A stretch of DNA of 19,733 bases, from assembly GCA_026398575.1 (NCBI GenBank), contig JAPLSP010000686.1, forward strand, positions 1-19,733, given 5' to 3'. Positions 1 through 7,074 of this stretch are shown here, piece by piece. The position numbers and the translations under genes are program-made. The notes beneath the pieces were generated by a model that was not told the origin of the DNA, searched no databases, and saw nothing but the letters and a program-made list of their open reading frames with translations. Position 1 is the stretch's first letter, and the number at the start of each line of letters is the position of its first letter. This DNA is from Candidatus Sumerlaeota bacterium (GTDB taxonomy: Bacteria > Sumerlaeota > Sumerlaeia > JADFCT01).

Positions 1-150
1 CTTTTTAGCGCCAAGGCCATTGAAACGCCAAAAAGAAGGCGGCAAGCCACCTTACTCCAAAAGCTGGCGCCGCTCCTATCCGCATCAATCTTTTCTTCGG
101 ACAGTAGTATTCATGATGATTTTATGTTTTCGCATTTACAAATGTAAATT
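1..150. other. Non-coding 3' flank of GH4 gene
   Basis: No convincing gene is seen here. The stretch lies downstream of the leftward GH4 gene. A small AT-rich palindrome (ATTTAC, four-base loop, GTAAAT; 134-149) starts two bases after the GH4 stop codon. It has no T-run beyond it on the transcribed strand, so it is not a textbook intrinsic terminator, although it could protect the 3' end of the message. Confidence 0.4.
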
Positions 151-1641
151 CTACGCCTTTGCCTTGTCGCTGGCTGCGGCGAGGCGGCGGGCCTGGGCGG
201 CTTGCCGGCGCATTTGGGGGATGGAGCGCGTCTTGAGGCGCGCGGCGCCTTTCCATTTCTTCACACCCAGTCGCTTCTCGGAGGCCAGGCGCTTGCGCGC
301 CGCGGGGATTGCCCGGACGTATTGCGGCAGCCATTGGGCCTGCGCCACCAGCATTTCATCCACCATCTGCCAGATTTCCGGAGGGTTGCAGACGGCCGCG
401 GTCAATGGATCGTGCAAGACGGCTTGTTTGAGCAGCGTCACGTCGCCATGAACCGCCGCCTCGACCGCCATGCGCTGGACGTTGATGCTGGCGTTCAGCG
501 TCGCGGCGCACGCCAGCGGCAGATCGCCCACGCGCGGGATGTTCACGCCGTTGCGGTCCACGTATCCGGGAACCTCGACGATGGCGTCGCCAGGCAGGTT
601 GGAGATGACGCCGTTATTGCGCACGTTGAAGTGTCCGCGATAGACGCGCCCTGTTTCGAGCGATTCGATGATGTAGCTGCCGTGTTCCGTGCCGCGGTTT
701 TCGGGCGCAATGGGCTTCTTCTTCTCTTTCAGCCATTGCGGGAAGTCGGTCTTGAACCAGTTCCGGCCCTCGGTGCAAACGCGCAGGTATCCGCCCGTCT
801 CGCCGTTGATCCAGGAGCTGAGATCAATCCATTGTTTGATTTCCTGCGGGCGCTTGCGGTACCACGGCACATACTCCGAAACATGGCCGTTGGATTCGGT
901 CGTGTAGTAGCCGAATCGCCGCAGCATGTCTATGCGCACTTTTTCCGTTTTGCTAAAAACCGGATGCCGCTCGAAGGCGCGGAGCAATTCTTCGCCGGTG
1001 ATCTTGCGGCCTTTGTAGATGATCTGGGTGTACCACGTCTGGTGATTGATGCCGGCGCAGATGATGTCCACTTCGCTCTTGTCTTTCGCGCCGAGCGCCT
1101 GCGCGATCTGCCAGTGCCCGCCCTCGACGCCGTGGCAAAGGCCGAGGGTGTTGACGCCGCCGTACTGGAGCGCCGCCCATGTGTTCATCGCGTTTGGGTT
1201 GGCGTAGTTGAGGAAGAGCGCTCCGGGTTTGGCCACTTCGCGGATGTCTTTGCAGAAATCGAGGACGCAGGGGATATTGCGCTGTCCGTACATGATGCCG
1301 CCGATGCACAGCGTATCGCCGACGCACTGGTCCACGCCGTATTTCAGCGGAATATCAATATCGAGTTTGAAAGCCTCCAAGCCGACGATGCGCGAGACAT
1401 TGATGACGTAGTCGGCGCCTTCGAGCGCGCGCCGGCGGTCGAGCGTCGCCGTGATGCGCGCCGGGAAGTTGTTATCCTGAATGTCCTTGCGGCACAGCGC
1501 CAGCACCATGTCCAGGTTGCGCCGGTTGATGTCTGTGAAGGTGAAATGAGTGTCCTGCAATTCCGGCACGGTCAGGATGTCGCGGAGCAGTCCGCGTGTG
1601 AACCCAACGCTCCCGGCGCCGATAAAGGCGACTTTGATCAT
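151..1641 (-). CDS. GH4 family glycosidase (alpha-galactosidase/alpha-glucosidase-like, MelA/AglA type)
   Basis: This is a 496-residue NAD- and metal-dependent glycosidase of family GH4. The family cleaves glycosides by oxidation at C3 followed by elimination, using NAD+ and a divalent metal such as Mn2+, in the cytoplasm. Visible signatures are the N-terminal Rossmann loop IGAGSVGFT (residues 7-15), YGVDQC at 101-106, the NYANPNAMNTWA motif at 145-156, the metal-binding Cys in LCHGVEGG (C169, H170) and the metal-binding His in GINHQTWY (H200). The reading frame stays open upstream to a TTG at 1758, but that would run into the preceding ATPase gene. The ATG at 1641 places the Rossmann motif normally and leaves 38 bases after the ATPase stop; only a weak GAGA precedes it. 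The last roughly 55 residues are unusually basic and Ala/Arg/Lys-rich, beyond the conserved core. Substrate (alpha-galactoside, alpha-glucoside or glucuronide) cannot be set from sequence. Probably co-transcribed with the upstream ATPase. Confidence 0.92.
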   Translation of the reverse strand: MIKVAFIGAGSVGFTRGLLRDILTVPELQDTHFTFTDINRRNLDMVLALCRKDIQDNNFPARITATLDRRRALEGADYVINVSRIVGLEAFKLDIDIPLKYGVDQCVGDTLCIGGIMYGQRNIPCVLDFCKDIREVAKPGALFLNYANPNAMNTWAALQYGGVNTLGLCHGVEGGHWQIAQALGAKDKSEVDIICAGINHQTWYTQIIYKGRKITGEELLRAFERHPVFSKTEKVRIDMLRRFGYYTTESNGHVSEYVPWYRKRPQEIKQWIDLSSWINGETGGYLRVCTEGRNWFKTDFPQWLKEKKKPIAPENRGTEHGSYIIESLETGRVYRGHFNVRNNGVISNLPGDAIVEVPGYVDRNGVNIPRVGDLPLACAATLNASINVQRMAVEAAVHGDVTLLKQAVLHDPLTAAVCNPPEIWQMVDEMLVAQAQWLPQYVRAIPAARKRLASEKRLGVKKWKGAARLKTRSIPQMRRQAAQARRLAAASDKAKA

Positions 1642-1679
1642 GGTTATATTCTCGTGCCAAGATGATTCGTTTTGCCATG

Positions 1680-3251
1680 TCATACGCTTGCTAAATGGCG
1701 CCATGCGGTGACGGACTCCTCCAAATCCGCCAGAAACCTTTTGATTGCGGGTGTGCAATCCTGCGATTCCGTGCGTCCTATGAGCCGGGCGATGTCCTCT
1801 TCAGTGCGCGCGGTTTCATGCGCGAAACTGGCCAAACGTCCCTTGGCTATATTCCTTGGCGTGTCCGTCGCTCCCGAATACAATTGTTCCATATCCAGCA
1901 ACAAGCGGTGCAGAGACTCCGCCGTGAGACCGAGTTCCTTGGCGTAGGCCTCGGGCCGGTCGTGAAGGCGGCTCCAAATCCAGCGTTCTGGCGCTTCTTC
2001 GCCAGGTAGGCGTAGCAGACGAACCGGACCATGTCTATAGGAAGCCTGCTTGATTCTGTCTTCCTCTTCTAGTGTTGCGTCCCCATCAATGACGAATAGA
2101 AAATCATCCAGCAGATCGAATTTCGCAAAAGCCCGCACATGCTGGGGAAATTCCGATTTGCCTGTATTGCGGCCGACTTCGATATCGGACGGACACAGAT
2201 TCAATTTAGGATTAAGAACGTCGAATATTCCCAGCAAAAGCGCCTCGGCCATTTCATCTTCGCAGAGGATAGACAACTTGTCCATTGTCTGACTATATAG
2301 GGACTTTTGAATCAAGTCTCTATAAGGAGGAATGATGACGGCATTGTCCCCGGTCCGTTCCAGGAATATTCGAGCTTCCTGTGGAACAGACTCTAGTACG
2401 GCAAGGCTATGAGTAGCGACAACAATTTGAAGGTCGTGGCGCAATGCCAGACGCTGCAGTTCCAGCATCAGTCGTCGCTGCGTGGTCGGATGCAAGCCTG
2501 CTTCGACCTCATCAATTAAGATCAAGCCTCCTGACTTATCTGCCAGGTCTTTTGCCAGGCGAAGGATAGCGCGTTCGCCGGCGGACATGTGAAATTCCGA
2601 ATAGGCCGTATCTTGCCCATTTTCGCGCTCTGCAAAGAATAGAGAGCGGTCCTCGCGAGAAAGCAAAAATAGCCGGCGATAATGCAACGGCGGTGGCATA
2701 ATCCGATGCGCAAACTCCAATACATCCGCCGAAATCTCCTCTTTGGTGATTTCTTTGCGGGCCATCTGAAGGGTATGGCGAACGGTGGAGGGATTGTTAA
2801 GATTCTCCAGTGTTCGGAGAAGCACGTGCCGTTCCGGATTGCGAGCGGATTTATCTCCGGTATAACTGCGATTCCATTTATTCGCGCCTCGCCTCCATTT
2901 CATCCTGGCATGTCCGGATCCGTGGACATAGGAAAATTCCAGCTTGGATGGATGCTGGTGATCCGATACATCCGCATCATGTTTAGAGCGAAAATCAGGG
3001 AAAATCCATGATGGCATAATATGCCGTGCGCTCGGATGTGGACGTTTGTAGGCGCAGGCGAGCGCGAAAAGGATAGTGGACTTGCCGCAGGCATTGGGCC
3101 CCGCAAGCACAGTCACGGGGTAGCTAAACCGAACAGAAAGATTGCGGATGCCACGAAATTCCTGGATTCGAATTTCCTCCAGGAATTCCGTCATCTGCGG
3201 ACGTTTGGCGCGCAATTGATCCCATATCTGCGCAAAAAGACGCTTATACAT
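1680..3251 (-). CDS. OLD-like ATPase with C-terminal TOPRIM-type domain
   Basis: This 523-residue protein combines an ABC/SMC-like ATPase with what looks like a TOPRIM nuclease domain, the architecture of OLD-family proteins. Seen in order: RecF/OLD-type start EFRGIRNLSVRF (31-42), Walker A GPNACGKST (51-59), signature SAGE (223-226), Walker B LILIDEVE with D247/E248, an AGLHP D-loop (251-255) and the switch His in VVATHS (H281). The C-terminal part shows the acidic residues expected of TOPRIM: E331/E333 in LCEDEMAE and the DxD of FVIDGD (D389, D391). Known OLD proteins act in phage defence, as single proteins (class 1) or with a UvrD-like helicase (class 2, GajA-type). No helicase partner is adjacent, so a solitary class 1-like protein is inferred. 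The start is set by GGAGG eight bases upstream of ATG 3251. GC content looks lower than in the flanking enzymes by eye. Function in defence is inference; a housekeeping repair role is possible. Confidence 0.85.
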   Translation of the reverse strand: MYKRLFAQIWDQLRAKRPQMTEFLEEIRIQEFRGIRNLSVRFSYPVTVLAGPNACGKSTILFALACAYKRPHPSARHIMPSWIFPDFRSKHDADVSDHQHPSKLEFSYVHGSGHARMKWRRGANKWNRSYTGDKSARNPERHVLLRTLENLNNPSTVRHTLQMARKEITKEEISADVLEFAHRIMPPPLHYRRLFLLSREDRSLFFAERENGQDTAYSEFHMSAGERAILRLAKDLADKSGGLILIDEVEAGLHPTTQRRLMLELQRLALRHDLQIVVATHSLAVLESVPQEARIFLERTGDNAVIIPPYRDLIQKSLYSQTMDKLSILCEDEMAEALLLGIFDVLNPKLNLCPSDIEVGRNTGKSEFPQHVRAFAKFDLLDDFLFVIDGDATLEEEDRIKQASYRHGPVRLLRLPGEEAPERWIWSRLHDRPEAYAKELGLTAESLHRLLLDMEQLYSGATDTPRNIAKGRLASFAHETARTEEDIARLIGRTESQDCTPAIKRFLADLEESVTAWRHLASV

Positions 3252-3259
3252 ATCGGCGG

Positions 3260-3264
3260 CCTCC
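3260..3264 (-). promoter_or_regulatory. Ribosome binding site of OLD-like gene
   Basis: On the minus strand this reads GGAGG, eight bases before the ATG at 3251. It supports that ATG over the internal Met20 (ATG at 3194). Confidence 0.7.
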
Positions 3265-3290
3265 GACTATTCCAGCGAAAACTCGCAAAC

Positions 3291-3312
3291 GCATCACGCC
3301 TCTTCGTGACGC
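3291..3312 (-). terminator. Hairpin between membrane-fusion and ATPase genes
   Basis: GCATCACG and CGTGACGC form an eight-pair stem (one G-U wobble) around a six-base loop, about 80 bases after the membrane-fusion gene stop and 40 bases before the ATPase start. The transcribed strand has only short T-runs afterwards, so it may be a weak terminator, an mRNA-stabilising hairpin, or nothing. Confidence 0.35.
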
Positions 3313-3391
3313 GATCGCCATAATCTCAGAGCGGCGGCTCCGAAGGTATTCAAGTGAGAGCTTCATAAACTATCCGCTTTCTCCATCGAGC

Positions 3392-4639
3392 TCATGACTT
3401 GGCGCTCGGCGAGCTCAAGCCGGGCTTTACCTCCACCTTCATCCCCGGCATGATGCGCAAATGGCCGTCGGTCACGATTTTTTCGCCGGCGTCCAGGCCT
3501 TTCTCGATCACCATCAGGCCATCAAAGGTCAGGCCCGATTTCACCAGACGCGTCTCGACGGTCTGGTCGGATTTGACCACGAAAAGATACTGGCCGTTCT
3601 GCCCGGTCTGCACGGCCTGCGAGGGAACCACCACCACGTTGCGCAATACGTCCAGCGTCAGCGCCACGGTCACGAATTGCCCCGGCCACAGGCGTTTGTC
3701 CGTATTGGCGCAAATGGCCTTGAGGCGGATGGTCCCTGTGTTGCGGGAGACCTCATTGTCCATGAAGGCCAGTTCGCCGCCGGTCGGCTGATCGCCGTCG
3801 CCCGAGGGTGTGATTGCCGTCATCAGGCGCTCCTTGCTGCCGATGCGGCGCTGGACGGCTGCGAATTCGCGTTCCGGAATGGAAAAAGCGACGTTGATCG
3901 GCGAAATCTGGTTGATGACGACCAGCGCCGGAGTGTCGTTGGCTTTGATCAGATTGCCTTCGTGAACCAGCAGGTTGCCGGTGCGGCCATCCAGCGGCGA
4001 GCGGATCGCGCACCAGCTGACCAGCAGCTGCGCAGATTCGACAGCCGCGATGTCGGCTTTGGTCATCGCATTCTTTGATTCCGCAACCGTGCGGTAGCGG
4101 TCGTAATCCTCTTTGGGAACGACCGCTTTCTCATACAGCTCTTGATAACGCTTGAGCTCGGCATCCGCATTTTTGGCTTCAATCAAATCTTTGGCTTGAT
4201 TCGCCTGTTCCTTGTGCAAGGTGGCTTCGTACTGAGCGCTGTCAATCGTGAAAAGCAAATCGCCTTTCTTGACGTCCTGGCCTTCTTTGAAATGGACACG
4301 CATCAGCTGTCCGCTTACCTGCGCTTTGATCTGGACGGTTTGGAATGGCTCGACGGTTCCCACGGCGAGCAGCCGGATGGGAATGTCTTTGCGAACGGCA
4401 TCGGCGGCCAGCACGGGAACCGGTCCGCTGGGACCGTCTCTTTTGCCGCTTTCGCCTTTGCCTGCCGAATCGGATTTTCCTTTGGGCGATTCGGTCTTGC
4501 CGGAGGGCTTCTCCGGCGCATTTTTTTCTTCCGCAGCACGAATGAAGAGAGCGATTGCCAGGAAAAAGATGAACGGAAGCGACAAATAGAAGCGGCTTCT
4601 CGCATATCCAGAGAGCCGGGATACAGTTGAAAATTTCAT
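3392..4639 (-). CDS. Membrane-fusion (periplasmic adaptor) protein of an RND-type exporter, MdtA-like
   Basis: This 415-residue protein is a periplasmic adaptor linking an inner-membrane pump to an outer-membrane channel. Seen in order: a membrane anchor or signal segment LSLPFIFFLAIALF (about 19-32), a charged Lys/Gly/Ser/Glu linker (36-72), a lipoyl-like half-motif QVSGQLMRVHFKEGQDVKKG (107-126), an alpha-helical hairpin (about 137-208), a second lipoyl half SPLDGRTGNLLVHEGNL (214-230) and a beta-barrel with RNTGTIRLKA and LWPGQFVTV (299-325). The spacing resembles the MdtA subgroup. The frame opens upstream to a TTG at 4690, but ATG 4639 is the first ATG and places the hydrophobic segment normally; no clear Shine-Dalgarno is visible. 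No RND permease or outer-membrane channel gene follows, and the next gene downstream is an unrelated ATPase, so the adaptor is an orphan here and its pump must be elsewhere. Substrate unknown. Confidence 0.9.
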   Translation of the reverse strand: MKFSTVSRLSGYARSRFYLSLPFIFFLAIALFIRAAEEKNAPEKPSGKTESPKGKSDSAGKGESGKRDGPSGPVPVLAADAVRKDIPIRLLAVGTVEPFQTVQIKAQVSGQLMRVHFKEGQDVKKGDLLFTIDSAQYEATLHKEQANQAKDLIEAKNADAELKRYQELYEKAVVPKEDYDRYRTVAESKNAMTKADIAAVESAQLLVSWCAIRSPLDGRTGNLLVHEGNLIKANDTPALVVINQISPINVAFSIPEREFAAVQRRIGSKERLMTAITPSGDGDQPTGGELAFMDNEVSRNTGTIRLKAICANTDKRLWPGQFVTVALTLDVLRNVVVVPSQAVQTGQNGQYLFVVKSDQTVETRLVKSGLTFDGLMVIEKGLDAGEKIVTDGHLRIMPGMKVEVKPGLSSPSAKS

Positions 4640-4739
4640 ATTATTGGGTTTCACGATGAGTAGGATATTTGGGTTGCAGCCGTGCGGCAAATTTTTTGGC
4701 TATTTTTATTTCCGCGCGCGCAAAACACAACTCCGAAAG

Positions 4740-4770
4740 ATTGTATCATGCCCAGCTAATGCGCATTCAA
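4740..4770 (-). promoter_or_regulatory. Candidate extended -10 promoter for the membrane-fusion gene
   Basis: On the minus strand the sequence reads TTGAAT (complement of 4765-4770), 19 bases, then TACAAT (complement of 4740-4745), preceded by TG to make the extended -10 form TGATACAAT. Transcription would begin near 4733 and leave a leader of about 90 bases before ATG 4639. Predicted from consensus only. Confidence 0.4.
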
Positions 4771-4918
4771 GGCTTCTTTGCGAGTTTTTATGGAATGGAT
4801 CGGCGCCGGGACGCTTGGATCTTGCCTGCCGCGTGATCTGCCTGGCATGATTTGACGATTGACGGCCAAGGGATTTCTATTCTTGAATTGGCAATCAATA
4901 TGAGCGATTCATGGAATC

Positions 4919-6169
4919 ATGACCCAGCAATCCGAAAATCAAATCCCGATTCTTGATTCGCCAAACGCGGAAAGTGGCGGCGCCAGGGAGACCCTCGCGA
5001 GCGAACGGCTGATCCTGCATGTGGATATGGACGCCTTCTTTGTCTCGGTCGAGCGCCGCGCCGATCCATCGCTCGCGGGCAAACCCGTCATCGTCGGCGG
5101 CGATCCGGACGGGCGCGGCGTGGTGTGTTCGGCCTCGTATGAAGCGCGCGTCTTCGGCGTGCGGTCGGCGATGCCGATGGCGCATGCCAGGCGCTTGTGT
5201 CCGCAGGCTATCTGCGTGCCGGTGGGGCGTAGCGACTATGGCGCCGCCGCGCAAGAGGTGCGCGAATTATGGCGCGCCATGACGCCGCTGGTTGAGTCAA
5301 TGTCGCTCGACGAAGCCTATCTGGACCTGACCGGAACCGAGCGGCTGCACGGGCTCGTCTGGCTGGCCGCCGACGCGCTGATCCGCCGCACGCGCGAAAA
5401 ACTGAAATTGCCGTGCTCAATCGGCATCGCGGTTAACAAGATGCTGGCCAAGGTGGCGTCGGACTACGTCAAGCCGCAAGGGCTGCTGCGGATTATGGCG
5501 GGAGAAGGCGGGGCATTTCTCCGGCCCTTGCCGTTGCGGCGGATGCCGGGGATCGGCCCCAAGACCGAAGAGCGCCTTGCGCGCTATGGGCTTGAAACGC
5601 TGGGCGATCTGGTGGACCTGGGCAAAAACACGCTCGAGGCGGCGATGGGGGAGATGGGTGTCTGGTTGTGGCTGCGGGCCGGCGGCTATGACGACTCGCC
5701 GGTGCGCGCGGAACATGAGCAGGCGCGCTCGATCAGCCGCGAGACGACCTTCGAAACCGACACCACCGATCCACGGCGGCTCGATACGACGCTGTCGTGG
5801 CTGAGCGAACGGGTGGCGGCGGCGCTGAGGGAAGAGGGTTTGGCGGCGCGCACGGTGACGCTGAAACTGCGCTATTCGGATTTTGAAACGCTGACGCGTT
5901 CCTCCACGCTCGCCGGGCCGACGAACGACGACCGGGCGATTTACGAAGAGGCCGCGCGCCTTCTGGCCAAAGCGCATACCCGGCGCGTTTGCATCCGGCT
6001 GCTGGGCGTCGGGACGTCGAACTTGTGCGAGTCGCAATACCAGCTGGACTTGTTCGACGCCGAGCGGCAAATTAGGCGCGGGCGGTTGAACGCGGCCTTC
6101 GACGCCATCCGCGCCCGTTACGGGAAAAGCGCCGTCCTCCGCGCCCGCTCCTGGCCGATGGATAAATAG
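4919..6169 (+). CDS. dinB: DNA polymerase IV (Y-family translesion polymerase)
   Basis: This 416-residue Y-family polymerase copies past damaged template bases at low fidelity. Catalytic acidic residues are visible in HVDMDAFF (D36, D38) and SLDEAYLD (D131, E132), with F41 at the steric-gate position. The thumb helix-hairpin-helix region is RMPGIGPKTEERL (208-220), followed by a little-finger domain starting near SISRETTF (271-278). QLDLF at 375-379 matches the sliding-clamp binding motif and is followed by a conserved tail ending RLNAAFDAIRARYG. About 30 residues precede the usual family start, so the chosen ATG (4919) may be too early, but no better in-frame ATG lies before the catalytic motif. 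The upstream SD is poor. No clear LexA-type operator was recognised, so SOS control cannot be claimed. The gene stands alone, divergent from the membrane-fusion gene. Confidence 0.94.
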   Translation: MTQQSENQIPILDSPNAESGGARETLASERLILHVDMDAFFVSVERRADPSLAGKPVIVGGDPDGRGVVCSASYEARVFGVRSAMPMAHARRLCPQAICVPVGRSDYGAAAQEVRELWRAMTPLVESMSLDEAYLDLTGTERLHGLVWLAADALIRRTREKLKLPCSIGIAVNKMLAKVASDYVKPQGLLRIMAGEGGAFLRPLPLRRMPGIGPKTEERLARYGLETLGDLVDLGKNTLEAAMGEMGVWLWLRAGGYDDSPVRAEHEQARSISRETTFETDTTDPRRLDTTLSWLSERVAAALREEGLAARTVTLKLRYSDFETLTRSSTLAGPTNDDRAIYEEAARLLAKAHTRRVCIRLLGVGTSNLCESQYQLDLFDAERQIRRGRLNAAFDAIRARYGKSAVLRARSWPMDK

Positions 6170-6173
6170 CTAG

Positions 6174-6275
6174 TAGTTCCGTTTGTAGTTCCAACTTCAG
6201 TTGGCGCTTGTAGTTCCAACTTCAGTTGGTGTTTGGAGTTCAAACTTTAGTTTGTGATTGGAATTCAAGCTTCAG
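6174..6275 (+). repeat. 25-bp-period palindromic repeat array (about four units)
   Basis: Units begin about every 25 bases with GTAGTTC/GGAGTTC/GGAATTC-like spacers and contain palindromic cores: CCAACTTCAGTTGG at 6191-6204 and again at 6216-6229, CAAACTTTAGTTTG at 6241-6254, and a degenerate CAAGCTTCAGG from 6266. A partial unit (TAGTTCCG) precedes them. The arms change together (CCAACT/AGTTGG versus CAAACT/AGTTTG), as expected if each unit folds as a hairpin. The last unit runs into the Shine-Dalgarno of the pirin gene. Confidence 0.85.
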
Positions 6276-6279
6276 GAGG
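6274..6279 (+). promoter_or_regulatory. Ribosome binding site of pirin gene
   Basis: AGGAGG lies eight bases before ATG 6288. It occupies the position where the right arm of the fourth palindromic unit would be expected, so the repeat appears to merge with the translation start region. Confidence 0.75.
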
Positions 6280-6287
6280 ATTGAAAA

Positions 6288-7034
6288 ATGATCAACATCG
6301 TAACCGCCAACCGCCGCCATTATTCAGACTTTGGCTGGCTTCAAACCTACTGGCTGTTTTCATTCGCCGACTACTACGATCCCGGCAATATACAATACGG
6401 CGCGCTTCGCGTGTTCAACGATGACGTCGTTCAGCCAGGCAAGGGCTTTCCCACGCATCCCCATTACGAAATGGAAACCATCACGATTGTTCTGGACGGG
6501 GAAATCACGCACGAAGACAGCATGGGCAATCGCGCCGTCATTCAGGCGGGGGACGTTCAGCGCATGTCGGCGGGAACGGGCCTGACCCACTCGGAATTCA
6601 ACCTGGCCAAAAAGCCCGTGCATTTTTATCAAATCTGGCTCTACCCGGATATGCATGGCCTGAAGCCTTCTTACAGCCAGAAACGATATCCGCCTTCCGC
6701 TTGGAAAAACACTCTTTTTCCCGTCGCCTCGGGACAGGGCATGGAGGACATCGTGACTTTCCACACGAACGCGACGATCTACCGTTCGCAACTCGACGCC
6801 GGCAAGTCCGTTGAATTCCCCACGCAGGATTTGCGGCGCATCTATGTCTATCTTGGGGAAGGGAGCTTGAAGATCAACGATGTCGCGATGGCGCCCGGCG
6901 ACCGCGGGCGGATTGACCTGGAGACGCATCTCCACATCGAGGCCCTGAGTAGCGCCAGTTTCATCCTGATTGATGTCCCTTCATGCAAAGGCTGGGGCTA
7001 TGACCAGCAGACGCTCCAAGGCGCCCGGGCATAA
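6288..7034 (+). CDS. Pirin-family bicupin protein (YhhW-like)
   Basis: This 248-residue cytoplasmic bicupin belongs to the pirin/YhhW group, some members of which show quercetin 2,3-dioxygenase activity in vitro. The metal ligands are all visible: H57 and H59 in FPTHPHYEME, and H101 and E103 in GLTHSEFN, matching the spacing in E. coli YhhW. The family signature HPHYEMETITIVLDGE spans 58-72. Length is normal for the shorter YhhW type. The start is fixed by a strong AGGAGG eight bases upstream. proB follows after 40 bases on the same strand and may be co-transcribed, though the two functions are not known to be linked. The natural substrate of this protein type is unclear; some are linked to stress or redox responses. 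Confidence 0.92.
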   Translation: MINIVTANRRHYSDFGWLQTYWLFSFADYYDPGNIQYGALRVFNDDVVQPGKGFPTHPHYEMETITIVLDGEITHEDSMGNRAVIQAGDVQRMSAGTGLTHSEFNLAKKPVHFYQIWLYPDMHGLKPSYSQKRYPPSAWKNTLFPVASGQGMEDIVTFHTNATIYRSQLDAGKSVEFPTQDLRRIYVYLGEGSLKINDVAMAPGDRGRIDLETHLHIEALSSASFILIDVPSCKGWGYDQQTLQGARA

Positions 7035-7061
7035 GAACAGGATTATGCAAACAGAATGATT

Positions 7062-7065
7062 GAGG
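7062..7065 (+). promoter_or_regulatory. Ribosome binding site of proB
   Basis: GAGG lies nine bases before ATG 7075. The site overlaps the alternative upstream TTG (7060), so the ATG is the better start. Confidence 0.55.
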
Positions 7066-7074
7066 TTTGATTCC

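Noticed and set aside
202..1665. 487-codon open frame on the plus strand opposite the GH4 gene
   Set aside because: It is the antisense shadow of a gene with clear GH4 motifs; the product is low-complexity (Ala/Arg/Asp/Val-rich) and has no recognisable domain.
4858..4918. SOS (LexA) operator upstream of dinB
   Set aside because: Neither a CTGT-N8-ACAG nor a GAAC-N4-GTTC pattern could be found in the upstream region.
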